From assembly GCA_022599515.1 (NCBI GenBank), contig JAHZMC010000040.1, forward strand, positions 1-32,674: a stretch of DNA of 32,674 bases. The letters are read 5' to 3'. The position numbers and the translations under genes are program-made. The notes under the pieces are model-generated. The model saw only the letters and a program-made list of their open reading frames with translations. It ran no database searches and was not told the DNA's origin. Each line of letters opens with the position of its first letter. Within the stretch, counting starts at the first letter, position 1. Positions 1 to 7,588 of this stretch are shown piece by piece. This DNA is from Betaproteobacteria bacterium. Lineage in GTDB: Bacteria; Pseudomonadota; Gammaproteobacteria; Burkholderiales; Methylophilaceae.

Positions 1-69
1 CTAAAAACTTTATTACCTCACCCCGCCGAAAATATTGTGCACCAAGCTATTAAATTAGAGTGTAACTGA
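1..69 (+). CDS. C-terminal end of an unidentified protein (partial)
   Basis: Frame 1 is open from the first base to a TGA at 67-69 and encodes only about 22 residues, ending in Glu-Cys-Asn. The start lies outside the window. The fragment is too short to assign to a family, and being open over 66 bases is weak evidence by itself. It is listed because no stop interrupts it and the next gene is 276 bases away on the other strand. Confidence 0.35.
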   Translation, partial: LKTLLPHPAENIVHQAIKLECN

Positions 70-344
70 TATTTTATTGGGGTAACTTTGGGGGTATGTT
101 GAAAATAAAACATTGCTACAAGCCTTTATTTAATAGGTTTAAGCTAATTTTATGACTCCCTCTCTCCCGCCATCACAATCGACTTGGTGCTTTAGCACCT
201 AGCAAGACTAGGGACGCCCCTTGGGGGTGTGAATGCATAAAAATTTCGTCTCAAGTTGATAAAGCGCCCTCAATGGTGCTTTTTGTTTAGTAGAGCTGAA
301 ACTGTCGAGTCATTTTTGTGGGTATTAATTAAGCTTGATTTGCC
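70..344. other. Gene-free structured stretch between two converging genes
   Basis: No convincing ORF is seen. The stretch holds two close GGGGTA motifs (79-84 and 91-96), a tract at 154-172 that resembles the 3' end of a serine-type tRNA and ends in GCCA, a perfect 6-bp hairpin (186-199), a second 7-bp hairpin (214-230), and a terminator (261-287). The mix could be an integration-site remnant, a small structured RNA, or simply terminators of the two converging genes. None of these is certain. Confidence 0.4.
261..287 (+). terminator. Rho-independent terminator-like hairpin
   Basis: AAAGCGCC (261-268) pairs with GGTGCTTT (275-282), with one G-T wobble and a 6-base loop, and is followed by T-rich sequence to 287. 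It lies between the plus-strand fragment ending at 69 and the minus-strand gene ending at 345, so it could end plus-strand transcription or close a small RNA. Confidence 0.55.
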
Positions 345-881
345 TCAAGGACGCAAAGCATAAGCCTTATCAAATGCTTTTTCCAACTTTTTATGCACAC
401 CACGCAGTGCATCAATCACTTCCTGCGCCCAATCGAAATAATCACGTTGTCGTTTAATATCCCAACCAACGGGTGGTGTCTTAATGATGTCGCGTAAGTT
501 ACACGTTTTATCTGCGAGCTTGACTAGCTTTGCATGTTTACTTGCTGTTTTTGCATGCGCTATTTGAATGCGCCTTCTTTCTGCATCCGTTAACGATTTA
601 TCATCCGTGACTTCCCAGACAATATCGCTAATTTTTTTGCCAAAATGTATTTTTAATTCTGCATAAGTAGTGTCGGTATCTTCCAAGGTGTCATGCAATA
701 ACGCCGCACTAATAACCTTGCTATCAGTCACGCCAACTTCAATCAACAAATTAACGAGCGCAATAGGGTGATTAATATAAGGCGATGCAGCCGCGTCATC
801 TTGCCGTTGATGGCGATGCTTTTCGGCGGCAAAAGTCAACGCTTTTAGGACTAATGTTAGGTTTTTTTCTTTGTTGGACAT
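345..881 (-). CDS. MESH1-like HD-domain (p)ppGpp hydrolase (small alarmone hydrolase)
   Basis: A 178-residue single-domain HD phosphohydrolase. The HD metal site is visible: His38 in the YINHP motif, His63-Asp64 in LLHDTLEDTDTT and Asp124 in VKLADKTCNLRD. The stretch EVTDDKSL followed by an Arg-rich segment is characteristic of the MESH1/HDDC3 and RelA/SpoT hydrolase family. Length and the lack of synthetase, TGS or ACT domains fit a stand-alone hydrolase that removes the 3' pyrophosphate of (p)ppGpp; MESH1 proteins can also act on NADPH. It is probably cytosolic, with no signal peptide or membrane segment. It stands alone on the minus strand and no strong ribosome-binding site precedes the ATG. 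Family membership is clear from the motifs; the substrate is inferred. Confidence 0.85.
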   Translation of the reverse strand: MSNKEKNLTLVLKALTFAAEKHRHQRQDDAAASPYINHPIALVNLLIEVGVTDSKVISAALLHDTLEDTDTTYAELKIHFGKKISDIVWEVTDDKSLTDAERRRIQIAHAKTASKHAKLVKLADKTCNLRDIIKTPPVGWDIKRQRDYFDWAQEVIDALRGVHKKLEKAFDKAYALRP

Positions 882-916
882 TTGACGACTCAGGAAGTGA
901 GTGAGAATTATAGATA

Positions 917-943
917 CAAAAACGCGCAGAACAAAGCTGCGCG
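917..943 (-). terminator. Rho-independent terminator for the small acidic ORF (minus strand)
   Basis: CGCGCAG (923-929) and CTGCGCG (937-943) form a perfect 7-bp GC-rich stem with a 7-base loop. On the minus strand the stem is followed by TTTTTGTAT. It sits about 80 bases downstream of the 49-residue ORF at 1025-1174 and would end its transcript before the alarmone hydrolase gene. Confidence 0.6.
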
Positions 944-1024
944 AGTGATTTTTATTGACGCGGTATTAAAACTTGCACTCTCTAACGCTGATTAAATCAA
1001 AGAGAGAAGCAAAAACGTTAAGAT

Positions 1025-1174
1025 TTAGTGATAACTATCAATATCAACAAATTCATCCACTTCTGAATATTTGCTATATTCTGCATCTAGTGCATAATTG
1101 TCAGTAAACTCACTAATTTCTTCGCCTGCTAAATCTTCTAGTAACTGATCCAAAACTTGTGTTTTTTCGGTCAT
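1025..1174 (-). CDS. Small acidic protein, 49 residues, unknown function
   Basis: An ATG at 1174-1172 opens a 49-codon frame ending in TAA at 1025. The product is strongly acidic, rich in Glu and Asp, has no cysteine and no membrane segment, and carries several tyrosines. The N-terminal 25 residues look helix-forming, with a QLLEDLAGEE segment; the C-terminal half has repeated Tyr/Asp/Glu groups such as YSKYSEVDEF. No family is recognised. A rho-independent terminator lies downstream (917-943), and the start overlaps the stop of a possible 11-codon leader ORF by four bases. An intrinsically acidic partner protein or a modified-peptide precursor are both possible, but neither is shown. The ORF is short enough that chance cannot be excluded. 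Confidence 0.45.
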   Translation of the reverse strand: MTEKTQVLDQLLEDLAGEEISEFTDNYALDAEYSKYSEVDEFVDIDSYH

Positions 1175-1615
1175 GATAATCTCGCTTTCTTATGTTGGTT
1201 ACCCATAAAGCGTTTGGTATTTAAGATAAGAGCATATTGCATGCCAGCTTGCGTTTATACATTTTTGCGATGGTTTTTTGACCATCTATTTAACTAAGCT
1301 TTTTATTTTTTTGGCTGACGTGATACGCTGTATTGTTAGTTAAGTATCTGATTTTCTAAATAATAATTATTCTCTGTGAGTGATATTATGCTGACAACAA
1401 GCGTGGATGCTTAATCTTATTTTACAATCTTATCTTTTCTGTAATCGTGAAGTTGTAGCAAAATCGGTAACAACAATAGCAATATTTGTCACATTGTATT
1501 GATATTAGTCACTTGTTAAATCAATGCTTAGTTTGATTTGTTTTCGATTGTATGGAACTGGCGCCCTTTTTTTTAATCGAAGCTAGTTCTATTATCTTTA
1601 GGTGCTCTTTCAATC
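1175..1615. other. AT-rich intergenic stretch, 441 bases
   Basis: No credible gene is seen apart from the possible 11-codon leader ORF on the minus strand at 1171-1206. The stretch should hold the promoters of the 49-residue ORF (-) and of the glutathione peroxidase (+). A weak -10 candidate for the latter is TATTAT at 1590-1595, without a good -35. An AATAAT-A-ATTATT palindrome lies at 1359-1371. The region is very AT-rich and shows no tandem repeat. Confidence 0.4.
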
Positions 1616-2161
1616 ATGACAAAACACTTTTTCAAAAATGGATTTGTTATCTTCTTTTTAGCAGGAGTAAGCGCAATGGCAAATGCGAGTTGTAATGCAC
1701 TTTATGATCATCAATTCACCACCCTAGAAGGTAAGCCATTTAACTTATGTGATTACCAAGATAAGCCTATTTTAGTCGTGAATACTGCAAGTAAATGCGG
1801 CTTTACGCCACAGTTTGAGGCCTTAGAATCCATGTTTGAGCAATATAAATCACAAGGTCTGTTAGTGGTTGGCTTTCCATCTAACGATTTTAAGCAAGAG
1901 CTAGCTGAAGATAAAAAAATTGGTGATTTTTGTAAAATGACTTACGGCGTTAAGTTTCCGATGATGTCTAAAAGCGCAGTAAGAGGTAGTGACGTGAATC
2001 CATTTTACAAGCAGTTGATTGATCAAACAGGCACTGCGCCTAAGTGGAATTTTTACAAATATGTGATAGCGCCAAACGGGACAAAAGTGACTGCTTTTTC
2101 TAGCATGACTAAGCCAGATTCTGATAGCATTATGAAAGAAATTAAGCCTTATTTAAAATGA
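1616..2161 (+). CDS. Glutathione peroxidase family protein, exported
   Basis: 181 residues. The first 25 form a Sec-type signal peptide with a basic start, a hydrophobic core and an AMANAS cleavage region, so the enzyme is expected in the periplasm. The thiol-peroxidase core follows: the peroxidatic Cys61 in NTASKCGFTPQ, a Gln in FPSNDFKQE, and the WNFYKY motif near the C-terminus that supplies the Trp and Asn of the catalytic tetrad. The usual FPCNQF motif reads FPSNDF, so the Cys that normally sits there is Ser. It would reduce peroxides using thioredoxin-like or other thiol donors. It is monocistronic; a terminator follows at 2172-2200. Family is certain from the motifs, reductant unknown. 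Confidence 0.9.
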   Translation: MTKHFFKNGFVIFFLAGVSAMANASCNALYDHQFTTLEGKPFNLCDYQDKPILVVNTASKCGFTPQFEALESMFEQYKSQGLLVVGFPSNDFKQELAEDKKIGDFCKMTYGVKFPMMSKSAVRGSDVNPFYKQLIDQTGTAPKWNFYKYVIAPNGTKVTAFSSMTKPDSDSIMKEIKPYLK

Positions 2162-2171
2162 TTAATCATTT

Positions 2172-2200
2172 AAAAACAAATGCTTAATGCATTTGTTTTT
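2172..2200. terminator. Bidirectional terminator between converging genes
   Basis: AAAAACAAATGC (2172-2183) pairs perfectly with GCATTTGTTTTT (2189-2200) around a 5-base loop. It has a T-run on the plus strand (after the glutathione peroxidase) and an A-run/T-run on the other strand. The right arm overlaps the last codons of ppsR. Confidence 0.75.
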
Positions 2201-3002
2201 TTGGTTGTTTGATTTTTTGCAAGATAATGGCAGACAACTCTTCGACAGAACGCGTGGTTGAGTCTGCCCAACTAATACCTGTTTTGCGCATCATCTCTTC
2301 AGCTGCGTTAATTTCATTGCGACAATTATCTAAAGAGGCATAAAAACTATCTGGGCGGCGTTGACTTCTCACTGAGTGTAAGCGTTCTGGCTTAATGGAT
2401 AAACCGAAAATTTTATCCATATTGCGCAATAGTGAGGCGGGGAGTGTGCCGCGCTCAAAATCTTCTGGAATTAACGGATAGTTAGCCGCTTTAATACCGA
2501 ACTGCATGGCTAAATACAGACTGGTTGGGGTTTTTCCACAGCGTGAAACGCCGACAAGAATGACTTGTGCTTGATCGAGATTAACATCGGTTTGACCATC
2601 ATCATGATTAAGCGAGAAATTAATCGCCTCTATCCGCTCATCATAACTATGTCCCATTACACCATGCGCAATACCTGAACCTGTAAGCGGTGTTTCACCA
2701 AGCTCTTCACCTAAGGGGTCAATAAAAGTCGTAAACAAATCAATGTAATACGCTTTTGTTTCTTTTAGCTTTTGGCGTAAAGCGACATCACCTAACGACA
2801 TAATCACAATTGGTAGCGCATCATTGGTTTCAGCAGCGGCTTGAATGCTTACTTGAGCTGCTTCAATTTTTTCTAGGTTGTCGGTAAACGGCATTCTAGA
2901 AATAGTAAATTCAGTATTAGGAAAATGCTCTAATAGCTTGCTCAGCGCACCAGCAGTTGTACCGGTGCTATCTGAGACGATAAAGACTGAACGTTGATTC
3001 AT
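2184..3002 (-). CDS. ppsR: PEP synthase regulatory protein (bifunctional kinase/pyrophosphorylase)
   Basis: 272 residues, the usual size of the DUF299/PpsR family. The N-terminus VFIVSDSTGTTAG and the P-loop GVSRCGKT (residues 151-158) are the family signatures. Members inactivate PEP synthase by ADP-dependent phosphorylation of a Thr next to the catalytic His, and reactivate it by phosphate-dependent removal giving pyrophosphate. The gene lies 37 bases after ppsA on the same strand, as expected for this pair, so co-transcription is likely. An AGG-containing ribosome-binding site (TAGGTTTAA) precedes the ATG. Its last codons form part of the downstream terminator stem. Target assignment follows from the family and from the adjoining ppsA. 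Confidence 0.93.
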   Translation of the reverse strand: MNQRSVFIVSDSTGTTAGALSKLLEHFPNTEFTISRMPFTDNLEKIEAAQVSIQAAAETNDALPIVIMSLGDVALRQKLKETKAYYIDLFTTFIDPLGEELGETPLTGSGIAHGVMGHSYDERIEAINFSLNHDDGQTDVNLDQAQVILVGVSRCGKTPTSLYLAMQFGIKAANYPLIPEDFERGTLPASLLRNMDKIFGLSIKPERLHSVRSQRRPDSFYASLDNCRNEINAAEEMMRKTGISWADSTTRSVEELSAIILQKIKQPKKQMH

Positions 3003-3039
3003 TTAAACCTAGCTTTTTTAAATATTACTTTTTTAAATG

Positions 3040-5409
3040 TTACTTGGTTAAACGTTGCCATGTAGCAACCACAGTATCTGGGTTTAATGAAACAGATTGA
3101 ATGCCTTGTTTAATTAACCATTCAGCAAAATCAGGGTGGTCAGAAGGGCCTTGACCGCAAATGCCAACGTATTTACCTTGTTTATTACAAGCAGTAATCG
3201 CCATTTTGAGCAGCTCTTTAACCGCATCGTTACGCTCATCAAAACCAGCCGCTAAGATGCCAGAATCTCTGTCCATGCCTAAACTTAATTGTGTTAAATC
3301 GTTTGAGCCAATTGAGAAACCATCAAAGTATTCTAAGAATTGGTCTGCAATTAATGCATTCGATGGAATTTCACACATCATGATAAGACGTAAACCATTG
3401 TCGCCACGTTTTAAGCCGTTTGCGGCCATAATTTCAGTGACTGCTTTCGCTTCATCTACCGTACGCACAAATGGAATCATCAACTCTACATTCGTAAAGC
3501 CCATTACGTCGCGAACATGTTTCATCGCTTGGCATTCCATGTCGAAGCACTCTCTAAAGTCTTGATCGATATAGCGTGCAGCGCCACGGAAACCAATCAT
3601 TGGGTTTTCTTCATCAGGCTCGTAAATCTCACCACCAATCAGTTTTTTATATTCATTAGACTTAAAGTCTGATGTACGCACAATCACTGGTTTTGGATAG
3701 AAGGCAGCGGCAATCGTTGCAACGCCTTCTGTAATTTTGTCGATATAAAACTGTTTAGGACTAGCATAACCACGCGCTCGGCTCTTAATTTTTGCTTGAA
3801 TAGCACTAGGCATCGCATCAATATTAAGAATGGCCTTTGGATGAATGCCAATCATGTTGTTAATGACAAACTCTAAACGCGCAAGACCAACGCCGTCGTT
3901 AGGTGTTTGTGCAAAGCTGAATGCCATATCTGGGCTACCAACGTTCATCATGATTTTGCATGGCGGTTTTGTCAGCGGCTCGTTTTCTTCTGTAGTGACT
4001 TTATATTCCATTTCACCGTGATAAACAAAACCAGTTTCGCCTTCAGCACAAGAAACGGTGACAATTTCACCTTCACGTAGTAAATCGGTTGCATCAACAG
4101 AGCCAACAATCGCTGGAATGCCCAGTTCACGCGCAATAATGGCAGCATGACAAGTACGACCGCCACGATTAGTGACTAAAGCACTTGCGCGCTTCATCAC
4201 AGGCTCCCAATTTGGATCTGTCATATCGGCAACTAAAACATCGCCTGGTTGCACTTCATGCATTTCAGCAGGATCTAATACAATGCGCACTGGACCAACG
4301 CCTACTTTTTGCGTCACTGCACGACCAACAACTAATGGTTTATTTTCATGCTTTTTCAATGCATACGTTTCTGTCACATTGCTTTTTGCTTCTTGTGATT
4401 TAACCGTTTCAGGACGTGCTTGTAAGATATAAAGTTTGTTATCTAAGCCATTTTTACCCCATTCAATATCCATTGGGCAGCCATAGTGCGTTTCAATGGT
4501 CATGGCATATGTAGCTAACTCTAAAATATCTTCATCAGTGAGTGAGAAGCGCTCAGCTTCTGCTTTATCGACTTCAACGGTGTTGGTTGATTTACCTGCT
4601 TGCGTCGCATCTGAGAACACCATTTTGATTAATTTTGAGCCTATCGTGCGACGAACAATCGCTGGTTTGCCTTGTGCTAACAACGGTTTATGCACATAGA
4701 ACTCATCAGGATTAACTGCGCCTTGCACCACTGTTTCACCTAGGCCGTAAGATGAAGTGATAAACACTACATCTTTAAAGCCAGATTCTGTATCAATTGA
4801 GAACATCACACCTGCGCAGCCAATATCCGAACGCACCATTTGCTGGATGCCCGCTGATAATGCAACATCAGCATGCACAAAACCTTTATGCACACGGTAT
4901 GAAATAGCACGGTCGTTATATAAAGAAGCAAACACCTCTTTGATTGCATGATTAATATGGTCTAAACCATGAATGTTTAAAAAGCTTTCTTGTTGGCCTG
5001 CAAATGAAGCGTCTGGTAAGTCTTCTGCAGTTGCAGAAGAACGAACAGCAAACGTTGTACCTTCGCCTGAGCGCTCGATTAAACGTTTATATTCTGCGGC
5101 AATTGCTTCGGTTAGCGCCGCTGGAAACTCAGCTTCCATAATCCATTTACGAATTTTTTCACCGCAAATAGCAAGGGCCTGTGTGTCATCTGCATTCAAT
5201 GCATCTAGTTCTGCATTGATTTTTGCATCCAGTCCATTTTGTGCTAAAAACTCTCGATATGCATCGGCCGTTGTTGCAAAACCCGTCGGAACGCGTACGC
5301 CTTTTGCGTTTAATTGAGAAATCATTTCACCTAACGATGCATTTTTTCCACCAACAGAGGGCACATCAGTATTACGAAGGTTTTCAAATGGAATGACGTA
5401 GCTAGACAT
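3040..5409 (-). CDS. ppsA: Phosphoenolpyruvate synthase
   Basis: 789 residues, matching the usual length. Makes PEP, AMP and phosphate from pyruvate, ATP and water. The N-terminal ATP-grasp domain carries [10 protein letters not shown] and [21 protein letters not shown]; the swivelling phospho-His domain has GGRTCHAAI with His421; the C-terminal PEP/pyruvate barrel has GICGQGPSD with Cys751. His421 and Cys751 fall at the same numbers as in the E. coli enzyme. The Thr419 of GGRTCH is the family's regulatory phosphorylation site for PpsR, encoded directly downstream. An AAAGG ribosome-binding site lies before the ATG. In an RuMP organism it would feed PEP from pyruvate for gluconeogenesis and anaplerosis; that role is inference. 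Confidence 0.97.
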   Translation of the reverse strand: MSSYVIPFENLRNTDVPSVGGKNASLGEMISQLNAKGVRVPTGFATTADAYREFLAQNGLDAKINAELDALNADDTQALAICGEKIRKWIMEAEFPAALTEAIAAEYKRLIERSGEGTTFAVRSSATAEDLPDASFAGQQESFLNIHGLDHINHAIKEVFASLYNDRAISYRVHKGFVHADVALSAGIQQMVRSDIGCAGVMFSIDTESGFKDVVFITSSYGLGETVVQGAVNPDEFYVHKPLLAQGKPAIVRRTIGSKLIKMVFSDATQAGKSTNTVEVDKAEAERFSLTDEDILELATYAMTIETHYGCPMDIEWGKNGLDNKLYILQARPETVKSQEAKSNVTETYALKKHENKPLVVGRAVTQKVGVGPVRIVLDPAEMHEVQPGDVLVADMTDPNWEPVMKRASALVTNRGGRTCHAAIIARELGIPAIVGSVDATDLLREGEIVTVSCAEGETGFVYHGEMEYKVTTEENEPLTKPPCKIMMNVGSPDMAFSFAQTPNDGVGLARLEFVINNMIGIHPKAILNIDAMPSAIQAKIKSRARGYASPKQFYIDKITEGVATIAAAFYPKPVIVRTSDFKSNEYKKLIGGEIYEPDEENPMIGFRGAARYIDQDFRECFDMECQAMKHVRDVMGFTNVELMIPFVRTVDEAKAVTEIMAANGLKRGDNGLRLIMMCEIPSNALIADQFLEYFDGFSIGSNDLTQLSLGMDRDSGILAAGFDERNDAVKELLKMAITACNKQGKYVGICGQGPSDHPDFAEWLIKQGIQSVSLNPDTVVATWQRLTK

Positions 5410-5547
5410 ACAGGACCTTTAAAGTTTTGATATTCATGAAATTTATATGTGGATTGTTACACTTTGTTACAGCTTGTTCAATCGTTATTTTTAGACTTGT
5501 TTCATTATGCCAAATTAGCTTAGGCATGTCACGCTGGAACAATAGCC

Positions 5548-5576
5548 TTTTGCGGCGATACACAAGCCTATATAAT
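5548..5576 (+). promoter_or_regulatory. Sigma70-type promoter candidate for the H4MPT block
   Basis: A perfect -10 hexamer TATAAT stands at 5571-5576. A -35 candidate is TTTTGC at 5548-5553 (17-base spacer) or TTGCGG at 5550-5555 (15-base spacer); both are weak. Transcription would start near 5583, downstream of the ATG at 5575, which argues for the later start codon at 5617. Confidence 0.5.
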
Positions 5577-5616
5577 GCATCATCATCTCGTTAATCACTT
5601 ACTGATATATTATTTA

Positions 5617-6585
5617 ATGAACAACCCACAAATCAATCAATCTGTTTTTGTGAATGCTTTTGCAAGATTACATATGGGATTTTTAGATCTTAATGGCTCA
5701 CAAGGCAGGCGATTTGGCAGTTTGGGCGCAGGTTTAGATGGGCTAGATACATTGATTGAGTTGACCATAGGCGATGATGTATTTAACGAAGCGGAAGCGG
5801 CATATGTTAAACAAAGCAAGCAGTTGATTTTGCAATATGCCAATATTCAGCAAGCGGTAAGTATCAAAGTGCATCGGGAAATCCCACGACATTTTGGCTT
5901 GGGTTCTGGAACACAAATGGCGCTGGCCATTGGTATGGGGATTAGTCAGTTATTTAATCTTAATCTCAGCCTGACCGATATTGCACAAATAACAAAGCGC
6001 GGTTTACGTTCTGGTATTGGCATTGGTACGTTTGCAAAAGGCGGCTTGGTCTTGGATGGCGGCAGAGGGGCTAACACAATCGTTCCGCCCATTATCACGC
6101 AGCAACCATTTCCAGAAGCGTGGCGTATTTTATTGATTTTTGATCATGAGCACGTGGGTGTGCATGGTGATGAGGAAGCACAGGCTTTTGCGCGTTTAGA
6201 AGATGCAGATTTAGCAGAGACGCAAACCGTGAATTATCAAGTACTGATGCGCGCATTGCCAGCCATACAAGAAGGTGACTTAATTAGATTTGGTGAGGCG
6301 ATTGCTGCATTGCAAGCCTATACTGGTGATTACTTTGCGCCTGCACAAGGTGCCCGTTATGCGAGTCAGTGCGTAGCAAACGTACTGAATTTTCTAGGCG
6401 AAAATAAGATCAACTGTGTTGGACAGAGCTCTTGGGGGCCGACAGGATTTGCTGTTTTTGAGAGTGAGGCAGTAGCAACTCAGTACTTAACGCAACTGAA
6501 ATCTACTTTTAATCAGCCACAATTAAGTTGGTTACTGTGCAAAGCTCGCAATGTTGGCGCCGTTATTAAAACTGACAATGCATAA
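5617..6585 (+). CDS. mptG: Beta-ribofuranosylaminobenzene 5'-phosphate synthase (beta-RFAP synthase)
   Basis: 322 residues from this start. It catalyses the first committed step of H4MPT synthesis, joining p-aminobenzoate to PRPP with loss of CO2 and pyrophosphate. It belongs to the GHMP-kinase fold: the phosphate-binding glycine-rich loop is visible as HFGLGSGTQMALA, preceded by ARLHMGFLDLNG and followed by RSGIGIGTF. A longer version from ATG 5575 would add 14 residues (MHHHLVNH...), but that ATG overlaps a TATAAT box and the family's conserved region begins just after MNNPQ, so 5617 is preferred. Neither start has a good ribosome-binding site. It leads the H4MPT block, with mtdB 109 bases downstream, and diverges from ppsA. 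Confidence 0.9.
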   Translation: MNNPQINQSVFVNAFARLHMGFLDLNGSQGRRFGSLGAGLDGLDTLIELTIGDDVFNEAEAAYVKQSKQLILQYANIQQAVSIKVHREIPRHFGLGSGTQMALAIGMGISQLFNLNLSLTDIAQITKRGLRSGIGIGTFAKGGLVLDGGRGANTIVPPIITQQPFPEAWRILLIFDHEHVGVHGDEEAQAFARLEDADLAETQTVNYQVLMRALPAIQEGDLIRFGEAIAALQAYTGDYFAPAQGARYASQCVANVLNFLGENKINCVGQSSWGPTGFAVFESEAVATQYLTQLKSTFNQPQLSWLLCKARNVGAVIKTDNA

Positions 6586-6694
6586 TGCTGAAATTGAACC
6601 GAAAATCAGTAGTTAATCATTAGATTGAATGGGTAGGATAAGCGTTAAAGTGATTAATACGTAATAAAATAATCATAAAGGATAAGGAAAAAAT

Positions 6695-7588
6695 ATGGAA
6701 AAAGTGTCGATATTACATTTGATTACAGCAGCGAGTAATGCTAGTCCTTTTGACGTCAATATGGCGTTTGATGCAGGGTTTGACAAGGTTATGCCTTATA
6801 CATCTGTTTCGATAGATGAAATATCTGCATTAACGCAAGATGCGATTTTTTCTCGCAGTCCAAGTGGCGTAAAACGCGAGGCTATCTTTTTTGGAGGGCG
6901 CGATGTGAGTTTAGCCATTGATATGCAAAATGCGGCTAAAAAGGCGATGTTCCCTCCGTTTGCTGTATCGACAATGACCGACCCTTCTGGCTCGTTTACG
7001 ACTAGTGGCGCGTTACTCGCAAAAATCAGTCAGCACTCAGTGCGCTCACATGATGCATTGGCAAAACAGACTTTCGCTATTTTTGGTGCAAGTGGAACCG
7101 TTGGCTCAACATCTGCGCTGATTGCAGCAGCACAAGGTGCGAAAGTGAAATTGGTTGCGCATAACGGTGTTGATCAAATGCAGATGCATGCTGATATGTT
7201 AGAGAAAAAATACGGTTATCATTTTGAAGTGGTTGATGGCGCAACCGATGAAGATAAAATTAATATCTTGAATTCAGCAACTGTGGTTATTACCGCCGCG
7301 CCTGTCGGTGTGCGCGTTCTAGAAGCTAAACATTATGTTGATTCAGTATCGTTAAAAGTAATGGCGGATGTGAATGCTGTATCACCTTCTGGTATTGAGG
7401 GCGTTGATGCTCAGTTTGATGGCGTTAAGGTGGGCAAAACCAATATTTTAGGTATCGGCGCGCTTGCGATTGGTCAACTCAAATATGTGACACAACAAAA
7501 GCTTTTACAGCAAATGTTGCAGGGTGAAAAACCTGTACATTTAGACTACAACCACGCCTTTAATATTGCGTGTGTCCATAGCCAGTAA
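6695..7588 (+). CDS. mtdB: NAD(P)-dependent methylene-tetrahydromethanopterin dehydrogenase
   Basis: 297 residues. Oxidises methylene-H4MPT to methenyl-H4MPT in the formaldehyde-oxidation pathway of methylotrophs. The Rossmann motif is IFGASGTVGSTSALIAA around residue 130. The N-terminal FDVNMAFDAGFDKVMPYT and the FGGRDVSLAIDM segment are typical of the MtdA/MtdB family; MtdB rather than MtdA is chosen because of length and because mch and the H4MPT biosynthesis genes surround it. A good AAGGA ribosome-binding site stands before the ATG. The stop overlaps the start of the next ATP-grasp gene by 17-23 bases, which points to translational coupling. Confidence 0.93.
   Translation: MEKVSILHLITAASNASPFDVNMAFDAGFDKVMPYTSVSIDEISALTQDAIFSRSPSGVKREAIFFGGRDVSLAIDMQNAAKKAMFPPFAVSTMTDPSGSFTTSGALLAKISQHSVRSHDALAKQTFAIFGASGTVGSTSALIAAAQGAKVKLVAHNGVDQMQMHADMLEKKYGYHFEVVDGATDEDKINILNSATVVITAAPVGVRVLEAKHYVDSVSLKVMADVNAVSPSGIEGVDAQFDGVKVGKTNILGIGALAIGQLKYVTQQKLLQQMLQGEKPVHLDYNHAFNIACVHSQ

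Noticed and set aside
1359..1371. AATAAT-A-ATTATT palindrome as a Fur-type operator
   Set aside because: Only AT bases in a very AT-rich stretch; lacks the G and C positions of a Fur box.
3161..5317. Plus-strand open frames of 64-134 codons inside ppsA
   Set aside because: They are antisense to a full-length, motif-complete ppsA and have no family features or ribosome-binding sites.
5575..5616. N-terminal extension of beta-RFAP synthase from ATG 5575
   Set aside because: The ATG overlaps a TATAAT box and the added residues are not typical of the family.
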